Program-made: the position numbers and the translations under genes | Source of the DNA: CAWEHT01 sp963808455 | GTDB lineage: Bacteria > Chloroflexota > Anaerolineae > CG2-30-64-16 | Assembly (NCBI GenBank): GCA_963808455.1 | Contig: CAWEHT010000382.1 | Span: 1-12,713 of the forward strand | Direction of reading: 5' to 3' | Length of the DNA stretch: 12,713 nucleotides | Notes under the pieces: generated by a model | Database searches by the model: none | What the model was told of the DNA's origin: nothing | Seen by the model: the letters and a program-made list of their open reading frames with translations, nothing else | Shown here: positions 1-8,197 of the stretch, in pieces | Position numbering within the stretch: the first letter of the stretch is position 1 | Layout: each line of letters begins with the position of its first letter

Positions 1-7
1 TTAGCAG

Positions 8-377
8 ATGCTGAAGCGAGGTCAGGAGCCGGAATTTCTTTGCCATCCCGGGGCTGCCGGTGGACGCTACTGCCTTGTCCCCTGGCGTTGGTTGTTGCTG
101 GGGGCGGCCATCCTCGGGGCGCTGGCCATGGTGCTGGTGGCGAAGAGGAAATACCCGTGTGCCAGAGCGGACCAGGGCGGGTCGGCTGGGCCCAGCGGTC
201 GTCCCGGCGCCGGTGGTGACGCCACCGGTTCAGCCGGAGCCTGCCGGCCCTCACTCCACTCGACGCAGCCCGCCGCCCCCGGACACGCAGAGCCCGTCGG
301 ATGGCCAAGAACCCGTCGCCGAGGAACCCCAGGGCGGCGCCGAGGTGAGCTCCCGCCTAGGAGACTCCCAAGCGTGA
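8..377 (+). CDS. Doubtful small membrane-anchored proline-rich protein, frame-broken
   Basis: Not recognised. Starting from the ATG at 8, the N-terminus has one convincing membrane helix at about residues 26-46 (WRWLLLGAAILGALAMVLVA), followed by a basic KRK, which suggests an inside-facing anchor. In this frame the sequence becomes arginine/glycine-rich noise after about position 170. The frame one base later gives a much more protein-like proline-rich stretch (VVPAPVVTPPVQPEP, then SPPPPDTQSPSDGQEPVAEE) that stops at 377. A single indel somewhere in 150-210 would join the two. An in-frame TAG lies at 2-4, so the ORF cannot extend upstream in this frame, and no ribosome site can be judged this close to the window edge. 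It may be a real short secreted or anchored protein, or chance coding in GC-rich DNA. No function is assigned. Confidence 0.3.
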
Positions 378-753
378 AGCGAACGCGCGGCTCTGCTGGA
401 TGCACAGTTCACCGGGCGTGGTCTTGTCCCGAGGCAGAGAGAAGCATAGACGAAACCGAGCCGAGCACGTCACACACATAACCATCACCAATCGCCACCC
501 GCGCGCGCATCGCGCGCGCGGCACCCACACGCGCACACATGGCCGCCTTTCCACGGTGATGCCATGCGCGGGCCCCGCCAGTTCCGCAGTACAGGAACGG
601 GCGCCGCGCCAGCCCCGGCCGGGCAGCGCCGGCGGCAGGCGCCCGGTGCCGCCTGTGCAGCCGCACAAGGCGGGCGGCACACGCAGCTCGCGATCAGCAG
701 GAACTACAAAGTGTGAGCTCGAATCGCATGTCCACGAACTGAACGAAGACAGG
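378..753. other. Non-coding or scrambled GC-rich stretch
   Basis: No frame here reads like protein. The open frame that runs into ctaA from 400 is rich in His, Arg, Thr and Pro and has no membrane helix. The DNA is dominated by CA/CG dinucleotide runs (about 470-540) and GC-rich sequence. The missing N-terminal part of heme A synthase would be expected here but is not seen in any forward frame. No clear promoter or ribosome site was found apart from a weak purine run just before 754. Confidence 0.5.
500..520. repeat. (CG)n inverted repeat, possible Z-DNA/hairpin
   Basis: CGCGCGCGC (500-508) and GCGCGCGCG (512-520) are perfectly complementary around a 3-base ATC loop. The alternating purine-pyrimidine pattern continues weakly into the CA/CG-rich sequence to 540. 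Such tracts can form Z-DNA or very stable hairpins and are common sites of sequencing and assembly error. No biological role is claimed. Confidence 0.6.
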
Positions 754-1503
754 ATGATCCTCTGGGCCTGGCGGGCCTACCCTAAGGGGGATGCCGTCCG
801 CCTGGGGGCTGCCCTGGTGGGGATTTTCACGCTGACCGAGGCGCTGTTGGGCGCGGCCCTGGTGCTCTTCGGCTGGGTGGCGCTGAATCAGTCGGTGCAG
901 CGGGCCGTGTCCGTGGCCGCCCATCTCGTCAACACCTTCCTGCTGCTAGGCGCCCTGGCCTTCACGGCCCGTGCGGCGTCGGGAGGGGGCAAGGTCACGG
1001 TGCGCGGGCAGGGCTGGGCCGCCTGGGGCCTGGGCCTGGGGCTGCTGGCGATGCTGGCGCTGGGCACCAGCGGGGCCGTCACTGCCCTCGGCGACACGCT
1101 GTTCCCGTCGGGCTCGCTGGCGCAGGGCGTGCAGCAAGACTTCGCGCCGACCGCCCATTTCCTGATCCGGCTGCGCATCTTTCACCCGCTGATCGCGATC
1201 GCGGTGACCGCCTACCTGTTGGCGATGGGCAATCTGGTCCTGCGGGCGCGTCCGGGCGCCGGCTCGCGGCGCCTGTTGAGCGGCCTGACGGCCGTTCTCG
1301 TCGTGCAGCTGGTGGCGGGCGCCGTCAACGTCGCGCTCCTGGCGCCGATCTGGATGCAGCTCCTGCACCTCTTCTTCGCGGACCTGACCTGGATCACCAT
1401 CGTGCTGCTGGCGGCCAGTTTCCTGGCAGCCGGGCCGGGCACGGTGCGCCAGGGCGCCGAGGACGCGCAAGAAGCGCGACGGAACGCGCTGAGCGCATCA
1501 TAG
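754..1503 (+). CDS. ctaA: Heme A synthase (CtaA/COX15 family), N-terminally truncated
   Basis: CtaA oxidises the C8 methyl of heme O to make heme A for cytochrome aa3-type oxidases, in the cytoplasmic membrane. The family has eight helices in two four-helix halves. This 249-residue protein shows about six: two from the first half, with the heme-side histidine in SVAAHLVNT (H57), and the complete second half, with TSGAVTALGDTLFPS, LRIFHPLIAI (H144) and AGAVNVALLAPIWMQLLHL (H205). Missing are the first two helices and the catalytic Glu/His of the usual E-Y-x-H-R motif, which should lie just before WAWRAYPKGD. The frame is open upstream to an ATG at 400, but that extension is not membrane-like, so ATG 754 (weak purine-rich GAAGACAGG before it) is taken as the visible start. 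It is probably a truncated or misassembled gene, and without the first half it should not be active. It converges on comEC with 27 bases between the stops. Confidence 0.72.
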   Translation: MILWAWRAYPKGDAVRLGAALVGIFTLTEALLGAALVLFGWVALNQSVQRAVSVAAHLVNTFLLLGALAFTARAASGGGKVTVRGQGWAAWGLGLGLLAMLALGTSGAVTALGDTLFPSGSLAQGVQQDFAPTAHFLIRLRIFHPLIAIAVTAYLLAMGNLVLRARPGAGSRRLLSGLTAVLVVQLVAGAVNVALLAPIWMQLLHLFFADLTWITIVLLAASFLAAGPGTVRQGAEDAQEARRNALSAS

Positions 1504-1530
1504 GCTCTCGGGCGCTATCCATGCGTGTAA

Positions 1531-3874
1531 TTACCGTTTTGGCTCGTCGCTCCACAGCTTCACCCACATCTGCCGGCCGTCGGTGATCGCCTCCACGGTG
1601 GCGCCGGCCGGCGACTGGGTCGCGCCGCGCGCCTGGAGAGCGGCGCTGGCGCCCGGAGGATAGGTCGTGTCCTCGGGCCAGACGATGGCCCCCGGCGCGG
1701 CAGCGGCCACGAACCCGCTGGCCGGCCACGCTCCCTCGCCCGGCCCCGGCGCCTTGAGCACGGTCAAGGGGCCGGCATCGCCGGAAGCGATCAGCCCGGC
1801 TTGAGCCTCCTGGCTCAGCGGGGCGGCAGCAGCATCCGGAAGCTGCCGTACGTCAGGGCCAGGACGGGCTCGGCGTCCCCTGGCACGCGCACCAGCAAGA
1901 CCCCTCGATCGAGCTGCAGCTCCTGGCCGGGCGCCAGCCCGCCCGGGTCGAACCTGGCCCGCCGCCGGCCACAGCGCGGCGGCGGTGGTCCCACCCACCA
2001 CGGCGTCAACGTTTTGCCGGAGGCTGGGCAGGTCGAGCGCGCGCGACGGCGGCCAGGGCCGCGCCGTCGCCGTGGCCGTCCCAGGCAAAGGCGCTGTGCC
2101 CGCCCGGGGCCACGATCAGCACGGCCTCGCCCCCCTGGCCCGGCACGAAGAAGACGTGCAGCTGGCCATCCGGCCGCCCGCCCAGGGCTGCCAGCAGCAA
2201 GGCCGCCGGCAGCGCCAGCCCGGCCAACCAGGCCGCCCGGCGGGGCGGGACGGCGAGCCGCGGCCAGCGCCCGGTCTGCGCCAGCCGGTGCCAGGCGACC
2301 ACCCCGGCCAGCCCCAGATAGCACAGCGCCAGCGTCGCCAGGCCCCAGGGCCCGCCGGCCACGTAGGGGAACGGCAGCGTCGCGGCTGCCCGCACCACGA
2401 GCGTCACATAAGTCAGGAAGAGCCAGGTGATGGCTGCCAGCGCCTGGCCCAGCGGTCCCCAGACCAGCCCTGCGGCGAGGGCTGCCATCCCACTGGCGAG
2501 GATCAGCGGCTGCGCCGGGGCGACGAGCACGTTGGCGAACAACGCCACCAACGATACCCGGCCAAAGTAGCACACCAGCAGGGGCAAGGTGGTGATCTGC
2601 GCGGCCAGCGCCGGGGCCAGCAGCTGGCCGGCCAGCCGCCCCAGGCGCAGGCGCCATTCGGGCGGAGCCCCGCCGGGGAGCCCGACCGCGAGGCCCCCGC
2701 CGGCGGAGAGCGGAGGGGCGCCGGCGACGCTGCCTTTCTGGGCTGAGCCAGGCTGGCCCAGCCGGCCGAACCAGCTCTTGAGGCGCGCTGCGAAAAGGAT
2801 CATGCCGGCGGTCGCCAGGCCGCCGATCTGGAAGGCCGGATCCCACAGGATCAGCGGGTTGAGGGCGCACATCAGGAGCGTGGCAGCCGCCAAGCCGCCC
2901 CAGGCCAGGCTCTGCCGCCCGGCCAGCAGCGCCCCCACGGCCAGGGCGCCCATGATGCCGGCGCGCAGCGCCGACGGGCCCGCGCCGACCATGAGGATGT
3001 AGAGCGCGATGACAGCCCAGGCCAGCGACGCGGCCCAACGCCTGCCAAGGCGCCGGCCGAGGACGGCCAGGAGGAGGGCGGACAGGAGGGCGATGTTCGT
3101 GCCCGAGATGACGATCATATGCGAGGTGCCGCTGTCGGCAAAAGCCTGGCTCAGATCGGCGGGGATGCCCGTCCGGATGCCCAGGAGCATGGCCACGGCC
3201 AGCGCGGCTGTTGGCTCGGGCAGGTCCCGCTCGAGCGCGGCCGCGCCCAGGTCGCGCAGGTGATACAGAGCGCCGAGCAACGGCGAGCCCTGGCCCTGCG
3301 CCACGACGGCGATGGTGGCCTGGCTCAGCTCGCTGCGTATACCCTGGCGCGCCAGGTAGGCCCGATAATCGAAGTCAGTGAACACCGGCGGGTCGGCCAG
3401 CTGGCCGGATGCAGCCAGGCGGTCACCGTATTGGGCCGGCGGGTAACGCGGCGCCCGCACCAGCACATCCCCCTGCACGGCATACGTTCGGCCTCGCAGA
3501 GTGAGCCGGTCGGCGTGCAGCTGGTGATCAATCTGGGTGTAGCGGGTCTCAGGATAGCCTGTGACGATCCCTTCGACCGTGGCCCTGGCCCCGTTCTGCG
3601 CCCCATTATAGTAGGCCAGGTCACCCGGCCCAAGGCAGGCCTCGAGCGGGCTGGCCTGATAGCGCCAGGCCCCAAGGACGAGCGCCAGGGCCAGGCCCGC
3701 CGCGGTGATACACAAACGGTCGCGGCGGCAAAACCAGCTGACCAGCAACAAGATGGCCACCAGGATGCCCGGCAGCCAGATGGGCGTGGCGCAGCTCACC
3801 AGGCCCAGGCTTCGCAGCCAGTGCCCGAACAGGATGCCTGCCAGCCCGGCCAGGACGAATGAGACCAGCCGCAT
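1531..3874 (-). CDS. comEC: ComEC/Rec2 DNA-uptake channel, frame-broken, with degenerate MBL domain
   Basis: ComEC is the inner-membrane channel that takes single-stranded DNA into the cell during natural transformation. From ATG 3874 the order is: N-terminal helices (RLVSFVLAGLAGILFGHW), a soluble OB-fold/DUF4131-like domain (about residues 75-200, GDLAYYNGAQNGARATVEG), the Competence helical core (SGTSHMIVISGTNIALLSA, then ALRAGIMGALAVGALLAGR, WDPAFQIGGLATAGMI, LAAQITTLPLLVCYFGRVSL), and a metallo-beta-lactamase-like tail from about 2180. Length is about 780 residues, normal for the family. The core is one open frame down to 2006. The tail needs three frame changes: near 2037-2045 in a (GC)4 run, near 1935-1965, and near 1812-1820 in a CCGCCCC run. 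Length 2344 = 3n+1 agrees with net +1. An ATG at 3916 lies inside the divergent promoter, so 3874 is preferred. The tail lacks all metal ligands (see findings). Neighbour comEA supports competence. Confidence 0.88.
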
Positions 3875-3894
3875 GTTCAGGTACCCGTCATCTT

Positions 3895-3923
3895 TTGCAC
3901 CCCCCTGTGGGGGCATTTATACT
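3895..3923 (+). promoter_or_regulatory. Sigma-70-like promoter of the PEP/pyruvate-binding gene
   Basis: TTGCAC (3895-3900), a 17-base spacer, then TATACT (3918-3923). The -10 matches five of six consensus bases; the -35 is weak. Transcription would start near 3930, about 23 bases before the ATG at 3953. On the opposite strand TATAAA (3916-3921) is a possible -10 for comEC, starting near 3908, but no good -35 was found for it. Confidence 0.5.
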
Positions 3924-3934
3924 GCAGGCAGTAT
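3919..3934. promoter_or_regulatory. Perfect palindrome, probable repressor operator
   Basis: ATACTGC-AG-GCAGTAT is a 7+7 perfect inverted repeat with a 2-base centre. It overlaps the plus-strand -10 and predicted start point and also the proposed minus-strand -10 of comEC, so one dimeric regulator bound here could block both divergent genes. A short GC hairpin (CCCCC/GGGGG, 3901-3913) sits next to it. The regulator is unknown. Confidence 0.55.
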
Positions 3935-3952
3935 TTCGATCAGGAGTGGTCC

Positions 3953-6298
3953 ATGCCGGTTGAATCGCACGATGTGCCGAAAGTCATGCGGATTCATTTG
4001 ATCATCACGCAGTTTCCAATCAAGGCGCCGGAGATCCGGCACAGGATGCGGGATGAGTTGTACCGACGCGGTGTCATCAGCCAGCAGAGGCTCGAGCAGG
4101 AAGTCCGCGAGAAAGCCATCCTGTCCCAACGCCGCGAGGGCATCCTGTACCCGTTGCTGGAAGAAACGCCCGAGACCTGGGAACGCCGGCTGAGCCAGAT
4201 TCGCGATTATCTCACGGATTTCTATTTTGCCTACAATCTGCCCGGCTACGCTTTCGACCAGATCGTCGAGAATGTGGTGGGCAGGCGCGAGCCAGAGGGC
4301 GAGTTCGTCCTGACCTACAACCCGGAGCTTGCGCCGTGGAACGTGCTTTTCCAGCAGGCGGAGGCTTATGAGTCGCTGCCGCCGGACCAGTTCGGCAAGG
4401 TGCAGCACCACCTCAAAGAGATCCTGGTGGTGCTCATCAAGGCGATGATCAGCGATCAGCTCGGCTTCGTGCGCGTTGCCAAAGAGTATTTGACCGTGGC
4501 CGATCTCAAGTGGATTCCGCGCAGCGCATTGGGCAGGGCAAGATCGGCGGCAAGGCTGCCGGCTTGATCCTCGCCTCCAAGATCTTGCAGCGCTGTCGGG
4601 CCACCCCGGAGGCCGAGCGGGAGCCGTTCAAGCTCATCCTTCCCGAGTCGTACTTTATCGGCACCGACGTCTTTTACGATTTCCTGGCCGCCAACGACCT
4701 TGCCTACTATGTGAACCAAAAATACAAATCGTTGGAGCAGAATCCAGGCGGAGTTTCCCGATCTCGTCGCCGCTCACCTCGCGGGCCGCCTGCCCGACGC
4801 GGTCACGGCCGGCTTGCGCGACATCCTGACCCAGGTGCAGGGCAAGCCGCTCGTGGTCCGCTCGTCCAGCTTGCTCGAAGACAGCTTTGGGCGCGCCTCC
4901 TTTGCCGGCAAATACGAGACGGTATTCTGTCCCAACCAGGGCACGCCTGATGAGAACCTGGATGCGCTGGCCACGGCGATCAAGCGCGTCTATGCCAGCG
5001 TCTACAACCCCGATGTCCTGCTCTATCGCAAGCAGACCGGGCTGCTGGACTACGACGAACGCATGGCGGTCTTGATCCAGGTGGTCCAGGGGGAGCGCTA
5101 TCTCGACTTCTTCTTTCCGGCGGTGGCCGGTATGGCCTATAGCCGCAACCCCTTCATATGGAATCCCAAGCTGCACCGTGAGGATGGTTTCGTGCGCATG
5201 GTCAGCGGGATGGGCACGCGGGCCGTCGAGCGTGTCGGCGAAGATTACCCGCGCATGGTGGCGCTCAGCCACCCCCAATTGCGCCCGGAGAGTGGTGCAC
5301 GGCAGATCCGCTACTACTCGCAGTACTTCATGGACGTCCTCGACCTGCGCGACAACTGCTTCGACACCAAGCGCGTCGATGAGGTGCTGCACGGTGATTT
5401 TCCGGGGTTACGCTACGTCGCTTCGCTGGACCATGGCGATTATGTCGCGCCCATGGTCGTGCGCGATCCTGCGGTCGATCCACACTCGCTGGTCCTCACT
5501 TTCGATGGCCTGCTCCAGAATACTGCCTTCGTCCGCCATATGAAGCTGATGCTCAAGCAGCTGGAATTTGCCTATGGCGTGCCGGTTGACATCGAATTCA
5601 CCCTCGAATTCGGCTGCGAGTACCCGCGCCCCACCCTCTACCTGCACCTGCTGCAATGCCGGCCGCAGACCGGGCCGGAGCAGGACGAGACGATCGAGGT
5701 GCCGGAGAACATCCCGGAGGCCGACCTGATCTTCGGGACCACCAAACTGGTGCCGACGGGGCGTGTGCGCGATATCCGCTACGTGGTCTACGTGAACCCG
5801 CTGCGCTACAACGAGCTGAGCACCAACAGCGATAAGCTGGAGGTGGCCCGCGTGATCGGGCGGCTCAATCAGAGGCTGGAGGGCACGGGGTTCATCCTGA
5901 TGGGGCCCGGACGCTGGGGCAGCTCAAATCCTGACCTGGGGGTCAAGATCGGCTACGCTGATATCTATAACACGCGCGCCCTGGTCGAGATCGGCGTGGC
6001 GCAGGGCAAGAACCGGCCGACCCTATCGTACGGGACGCACTTCTTCCAGGACCTGGTCGAGTCGCAGATTTACCCGCTGGCCATCTATCCTGGTGAACCG
6101 GGCAATCCGTTCCAGCCAGGCTTCTTCGACGACGCGCTCAACGCCTTGCCCGTCTTGCTGAATGGCGACACACGATGCGCCGAGATCGTCAAAGTCATCG
6201 ACGTGCAAGCTACGACCGGCGGGCGTGTGCTCAAGATTGCCATGAATGGCGAGCAAGGCAAGGCGGTCGCTTTCCTTGTATGGCCGCCGGGCAGGTGA
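3953..6298 (+). CDS. PEP/pyruvate-binding (PPDK N-terminal ATP-grasp) protein of unknown reaction, two frameshifts
   Basis: A protein of about 782 residues. The N-terminal region (1-190) is mostly helical, starting with MRIHLIITQFPIKAPEIR. The PEP synthase/PPDK nucleotide-binding domain follows: glycine loop KIGGKAAGL (about 195), the arginine motif VVRSSSLLEDSFGRASFAG (about 300-320), and the domain end LYLHLLQCRPQT (about 565). A conserved-looking C-terminal region follows, with GPGRWGSSNPDLGVKIGY and SYGTHFFQDLVESQIYPL. The swivelling phosphohistidine domain (T-S-H-A motif) and the PEP-binding barrel are absent, so normal PEP synthesis is unlikely and the reaction is unknown. ATG 3953 has a good AGGAG site (3942-3946). 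The frame changes near 4509-4516 (one base missing) and at 4741-4742 (one A too many: removing it gives EQIQAEFPDLV). The changes cancel, and 2346 is divisible by three. A terminator follows directly. Confidence 0.85.
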
Positions 6299-6324
6299 CC
6301 GTCGGGACGGATCGGTGGGTTAAA

Positions 6325-6363
6325 CATGAGGGCCGGAGCTTTTATTGTGCTCCGGCCCTCATG
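6325..6363 (+). terminator. 15-bp perfect hairpin terminator
   Basis: CATGAGGGCCGGAGC (6325-6339) and GCTCCGGCCCTCATG (6349-6363) form a perfect 15-bp stem with a T-rich 9-base loop, 27 bases after the stop of the PEP/pyruvate-binding gene. No T-run follows on the plus strand, so it is not a classical U-tract terminator. It lies in the 204-base gap between two convergent genes and could serve both directions. The rest of the gap (6364-6502) is AT-richer than its surroundings and holds nothing else I can name. Confidence 0.65.
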
Positions 6364-6502
6364 CGCAAAGGAGGAGGAAGAATCTTTGCTTAGTATATTC
6401 AATATTATCTTTAGATGCGTTATCCCTATTACAATCGAGGCCTTTTCCTTCGCTTCCGCTGGGACCTCGCCCCTGTAAGGCCTGTCGGACAGCCGCCAGG
6501 TC

Positions 6503-7153
6503 TCATTGCACTGTCAGATAGGGCCTGATTTTGGCCAGGGTGGCCGGCCCGATGCCCGGCACGCGGCGCAGGTCGTCCAGGCTGCTGAAGGGGCGCGCTG
6601 CGACGATGCGTGCGGCCATCGCCGGCCCGATGCCGGGCACGGTGGTCAGCTCGTCTGCCGGCGCGCCGTTGACGTTAACAGGTTGAGCGGGCGTCGCGCG
6701 AGCGGTCGACCCGCGCCCGCCTGTGCTTGCGGCAGGGGTGGGCCCGTTCAGGGGGAGCGGGACGATCGTTTGGGTGGCGCTCGGCACGTAAACCTGGATG
6801 CCATCGGCCAGCGGGGCTGCCTTATTGATACGATCCAGAGCGGCAGAATCTTTGGGCCCGCCTGCCGCAAGAATGGCGTCGGCTACGATGCTGCCGGGCG
6901 GCAATCGGTAGACGCCGGGGGTCTGCACTGCGCCCGCCACGTCCACTCGCAGCAACCCGGGCGTAGCCGTACGCGAGGGTCGAGGCGAGGGGGCAGCCGT
7001 TGCCAGGAGGGTGGGCACGGCCAGCACACGCACCGGCTCGGCCGCGGGCTGCCGGGCGATCATCCACACGACCACTGTCACGGCCAGCCAGACCAACGAA
7101 AGCACTGCGTAGCCGCGCCAGGGGTGCCCTTGGCCCCAACCTGCGCCGCCCAT
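6503..7153 (-). CDS. comEA: ComEA competence DNA receptor (SLBB + helix-hairpin-helix)
   Basis: ComEA binds double-stranded DNA outside the membrane and hands it to ComEC during transformation. The 216-residue protein is intact. A short basic N-terminus is followed by one membrane helix (about 15-33, AVLSLVWLAVTVVVWMIA), a Thr/Pro/Ala-rich linker, an SLBB domain (67-123, LRVDVAGAVQTPGVYRLP to GIQVYVP), a second low-complexity linker and a tandem helix-hairpin-helix DNA-binding domain (159-216) with VPGIGPAMAARIV and VPGIGPATLAKIR. This is the usual ComEA layout. The ATG is preceded by GGAGG at a 7-base spacing, which supports the start. It lies 143 bases downstream of the slipin gene on the same strand, so it may be read with it or alone. 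It is separated from comEC by the PEP/pyruvate-binding gene. Confidence 0.93.
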   Translation of the reverse strand: MGGAGWGQGHPWRGYAVLSLVWLAVTVVVWMIARQPAAEPVRVLAVPTLLATAAPSPRPSRTATPGLLRVDVAGAVQTPGVYRLPPGSIVADAILAAGGPKDSAALDRINKAAPLADGIQVYVPSATQTIVPLPLNGPTPAASTGGRGSTARATPAQPVNVNGAPADELTTVPGIGPAMAARIVAARPFSSLDDLRRVPGIGPATLAKIRPYLTVQ

Positions 7154-7202
7154 GCCTGCCCCTCCGTTGCCAGTGGACCCACCAACTCCCCACCCGAGAG
7201 CA

Positions 7203-7248
7203 GAGACACGGCAGTGCCATGTGGGTTCCCCCGCGCACTCCGTGTCTC
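7203..7248. repeat. Intergenic inverted repeat (GAGACACGG type)
   Basis: GAGACACGG (7203-7211) and CCGTGTCTC (7240-7248) are perfect inverted 9-mers around a 28-base GC-rich centre, between slipin and comEA. Similar GAGACACGGAG-type intergenic inverted repeats occur in many bacterial genomes, so this may be one copy of a dispersed REP/MITE-like family. That is inference, since only one copy is in the window. Confidence 0.45.
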
Positions 7249-7270
7249 CGCGGTTGGCCTGAACTTGCTT

Positions 7271-7287
7271 GCGCCGCTAAGCGGCGC
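7271..7287 (-). terminator. GC-rich hairpin after slipin gene
   Basis: GCGCCGC (7271-7277), loop TAA, GCGGCGC (7281-7287): a perfect 7-bp stem starting 9 bases past the slipin stop on the minus strand. There is no T-run after it, so it may be a weak terminator, an mRNA 3' stabiliser or part of the neighbouring repeat. Confidence 0.35.
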
Positions 7288-7296
7288 CGGCGGGAC

Positions 7297-8122
7297 TCAG
7301 GCCACCCTCTCGGCGCCGTCACCGGCGACCGGCGCGGTCGCCGGCGGCAGGTTGCTGCGCGTGGCCGCTATCATGAACGCTTGCAAGAAATCGATCGGCA
7401 CCGGGAAGATGATCGTGCTGTTCTTTTCGACGGCGATCTCGGTCAACGTCTGCAAGTAGCGCAGCTGGATGGTGGCCGGCTCGCTGGCGACGATCTTGGC
7501 GGCATTGCTCAGTTGCAGCGCTGCTTCGAACTCACCCTGTGCGTGGATGATCTTGGCCCTCTTCTCACGTTCGGCCTCTGCCTGGCGAGCCATGGCCCGC
7601 TTGAGGGTGTCGGGCAGTTCCACGTCTTTGACCTCTACCACGCTCACCTTGATGCCCCACGGTTCCGTCTGCTCGTCGATGATGTGCTGCAGCCGTTGGT
7701 TGATCTCCTCGCGGTGGATCAGGAGTTCGTCGAGGTCCGACTGGCCGAGCACGGATCGCAAAGTTGTCTGCGCGATCTGCCATGTCGCCCGCCGGAAATC
7801 TTCCACGGCCACAATGGCCCGCGAAGGATCTTACGACCCGGAAATAGGCAACCGCGTTGACCTTTACGGTGACGTTGTCGCGGGTGATGGCTTCCTGGGC
7901 CGGTATCTCCAGCGTTACCACGCGCAGGTCAACCTTCACCATGCGGTCCACGAAGGGGATGATCACAAAAAGGCCGGGCCCTCTTGGGCCGATCAGACGG
8001 CCCAGCCGGAAGATCACGCCGCGTTCGTATTCCTGGACGATCTTGATGGCCGAGCTTGCCAGGGCAAACACCGCCAGGATGATGATGATAAAGGTGGTGA
8101 GGTATCCAAGGACATCTCCCAT
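7297..8122 (-). CDS. SPFH/stomatin-like membrane protein (slipin), one frameshift
   Basis: Slipins are membrane scaffolds of the SPFH (stomatin/prohibitin/flotillin) superfamily that assemble into oligomers in ordered membrane patches. One N-terminal helix (about 8-28, LTTFIIIILAVFALASSA) is followed by the SPFH domain (QEYERGVIFRLGRL, GPGLFVIIPFVDRM, LEIPAQEAITRDNV, VKVNAVAYFRVV) and a charged helical tail (AMARQAEAEREKRAKIIHA) with NSTIIFPVPIDFL near the end. The start at 8122 is fixed by AAGGAGGA nine bases upstream. The frame breaks at 7831-7832: deleting one T there (A on the coding strand) gives VVDPSRAIVAVEDFRRAT, as expected for the family. Length 826 = 3n+1 agrees, so the intended protein is 274 residues. 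The usual partner NfeD is not next to it. Confidence 0.9.
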
Positions 8123-8197
8123 GTGACAGGGTCCTCCTTCTTTATGTGTCGAGATCCGCCGCCAGACGCCGGCGTTGTTCTCGGTCTGTTGCGCCAA

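Noticed and set aside
400..753. N-terminal extension of the heme A synthase frame back to 400
   Set aside because: Its sequence is low-complexity and hydrophilic, with no helices or CtaA motifs.
1801..3862. Long open frames on the plus strand opposite comEC (for example 1985-2746 and 3119-3862)
   Set aside because: They are Arg/Gln/Gly/Pro-rich antisense readings of a GC-rich gene, with no motifs or ribosome sites; the minus strand encodes clear ComEC domains.
3897..3916. ATG at 3916 as comEC start
   Set aside because: It lies within the divergent promoter/palindrome region and adds a non-family N-terminus; ATG 3874 begins directly at the first membrane helix.
6407..6440. TTATCCCTA at about 6420 as a DnaA box
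   Set aside because: It has two mismatches to TTATCCACA and stands alone, away from the box cluster at 8350-8399.
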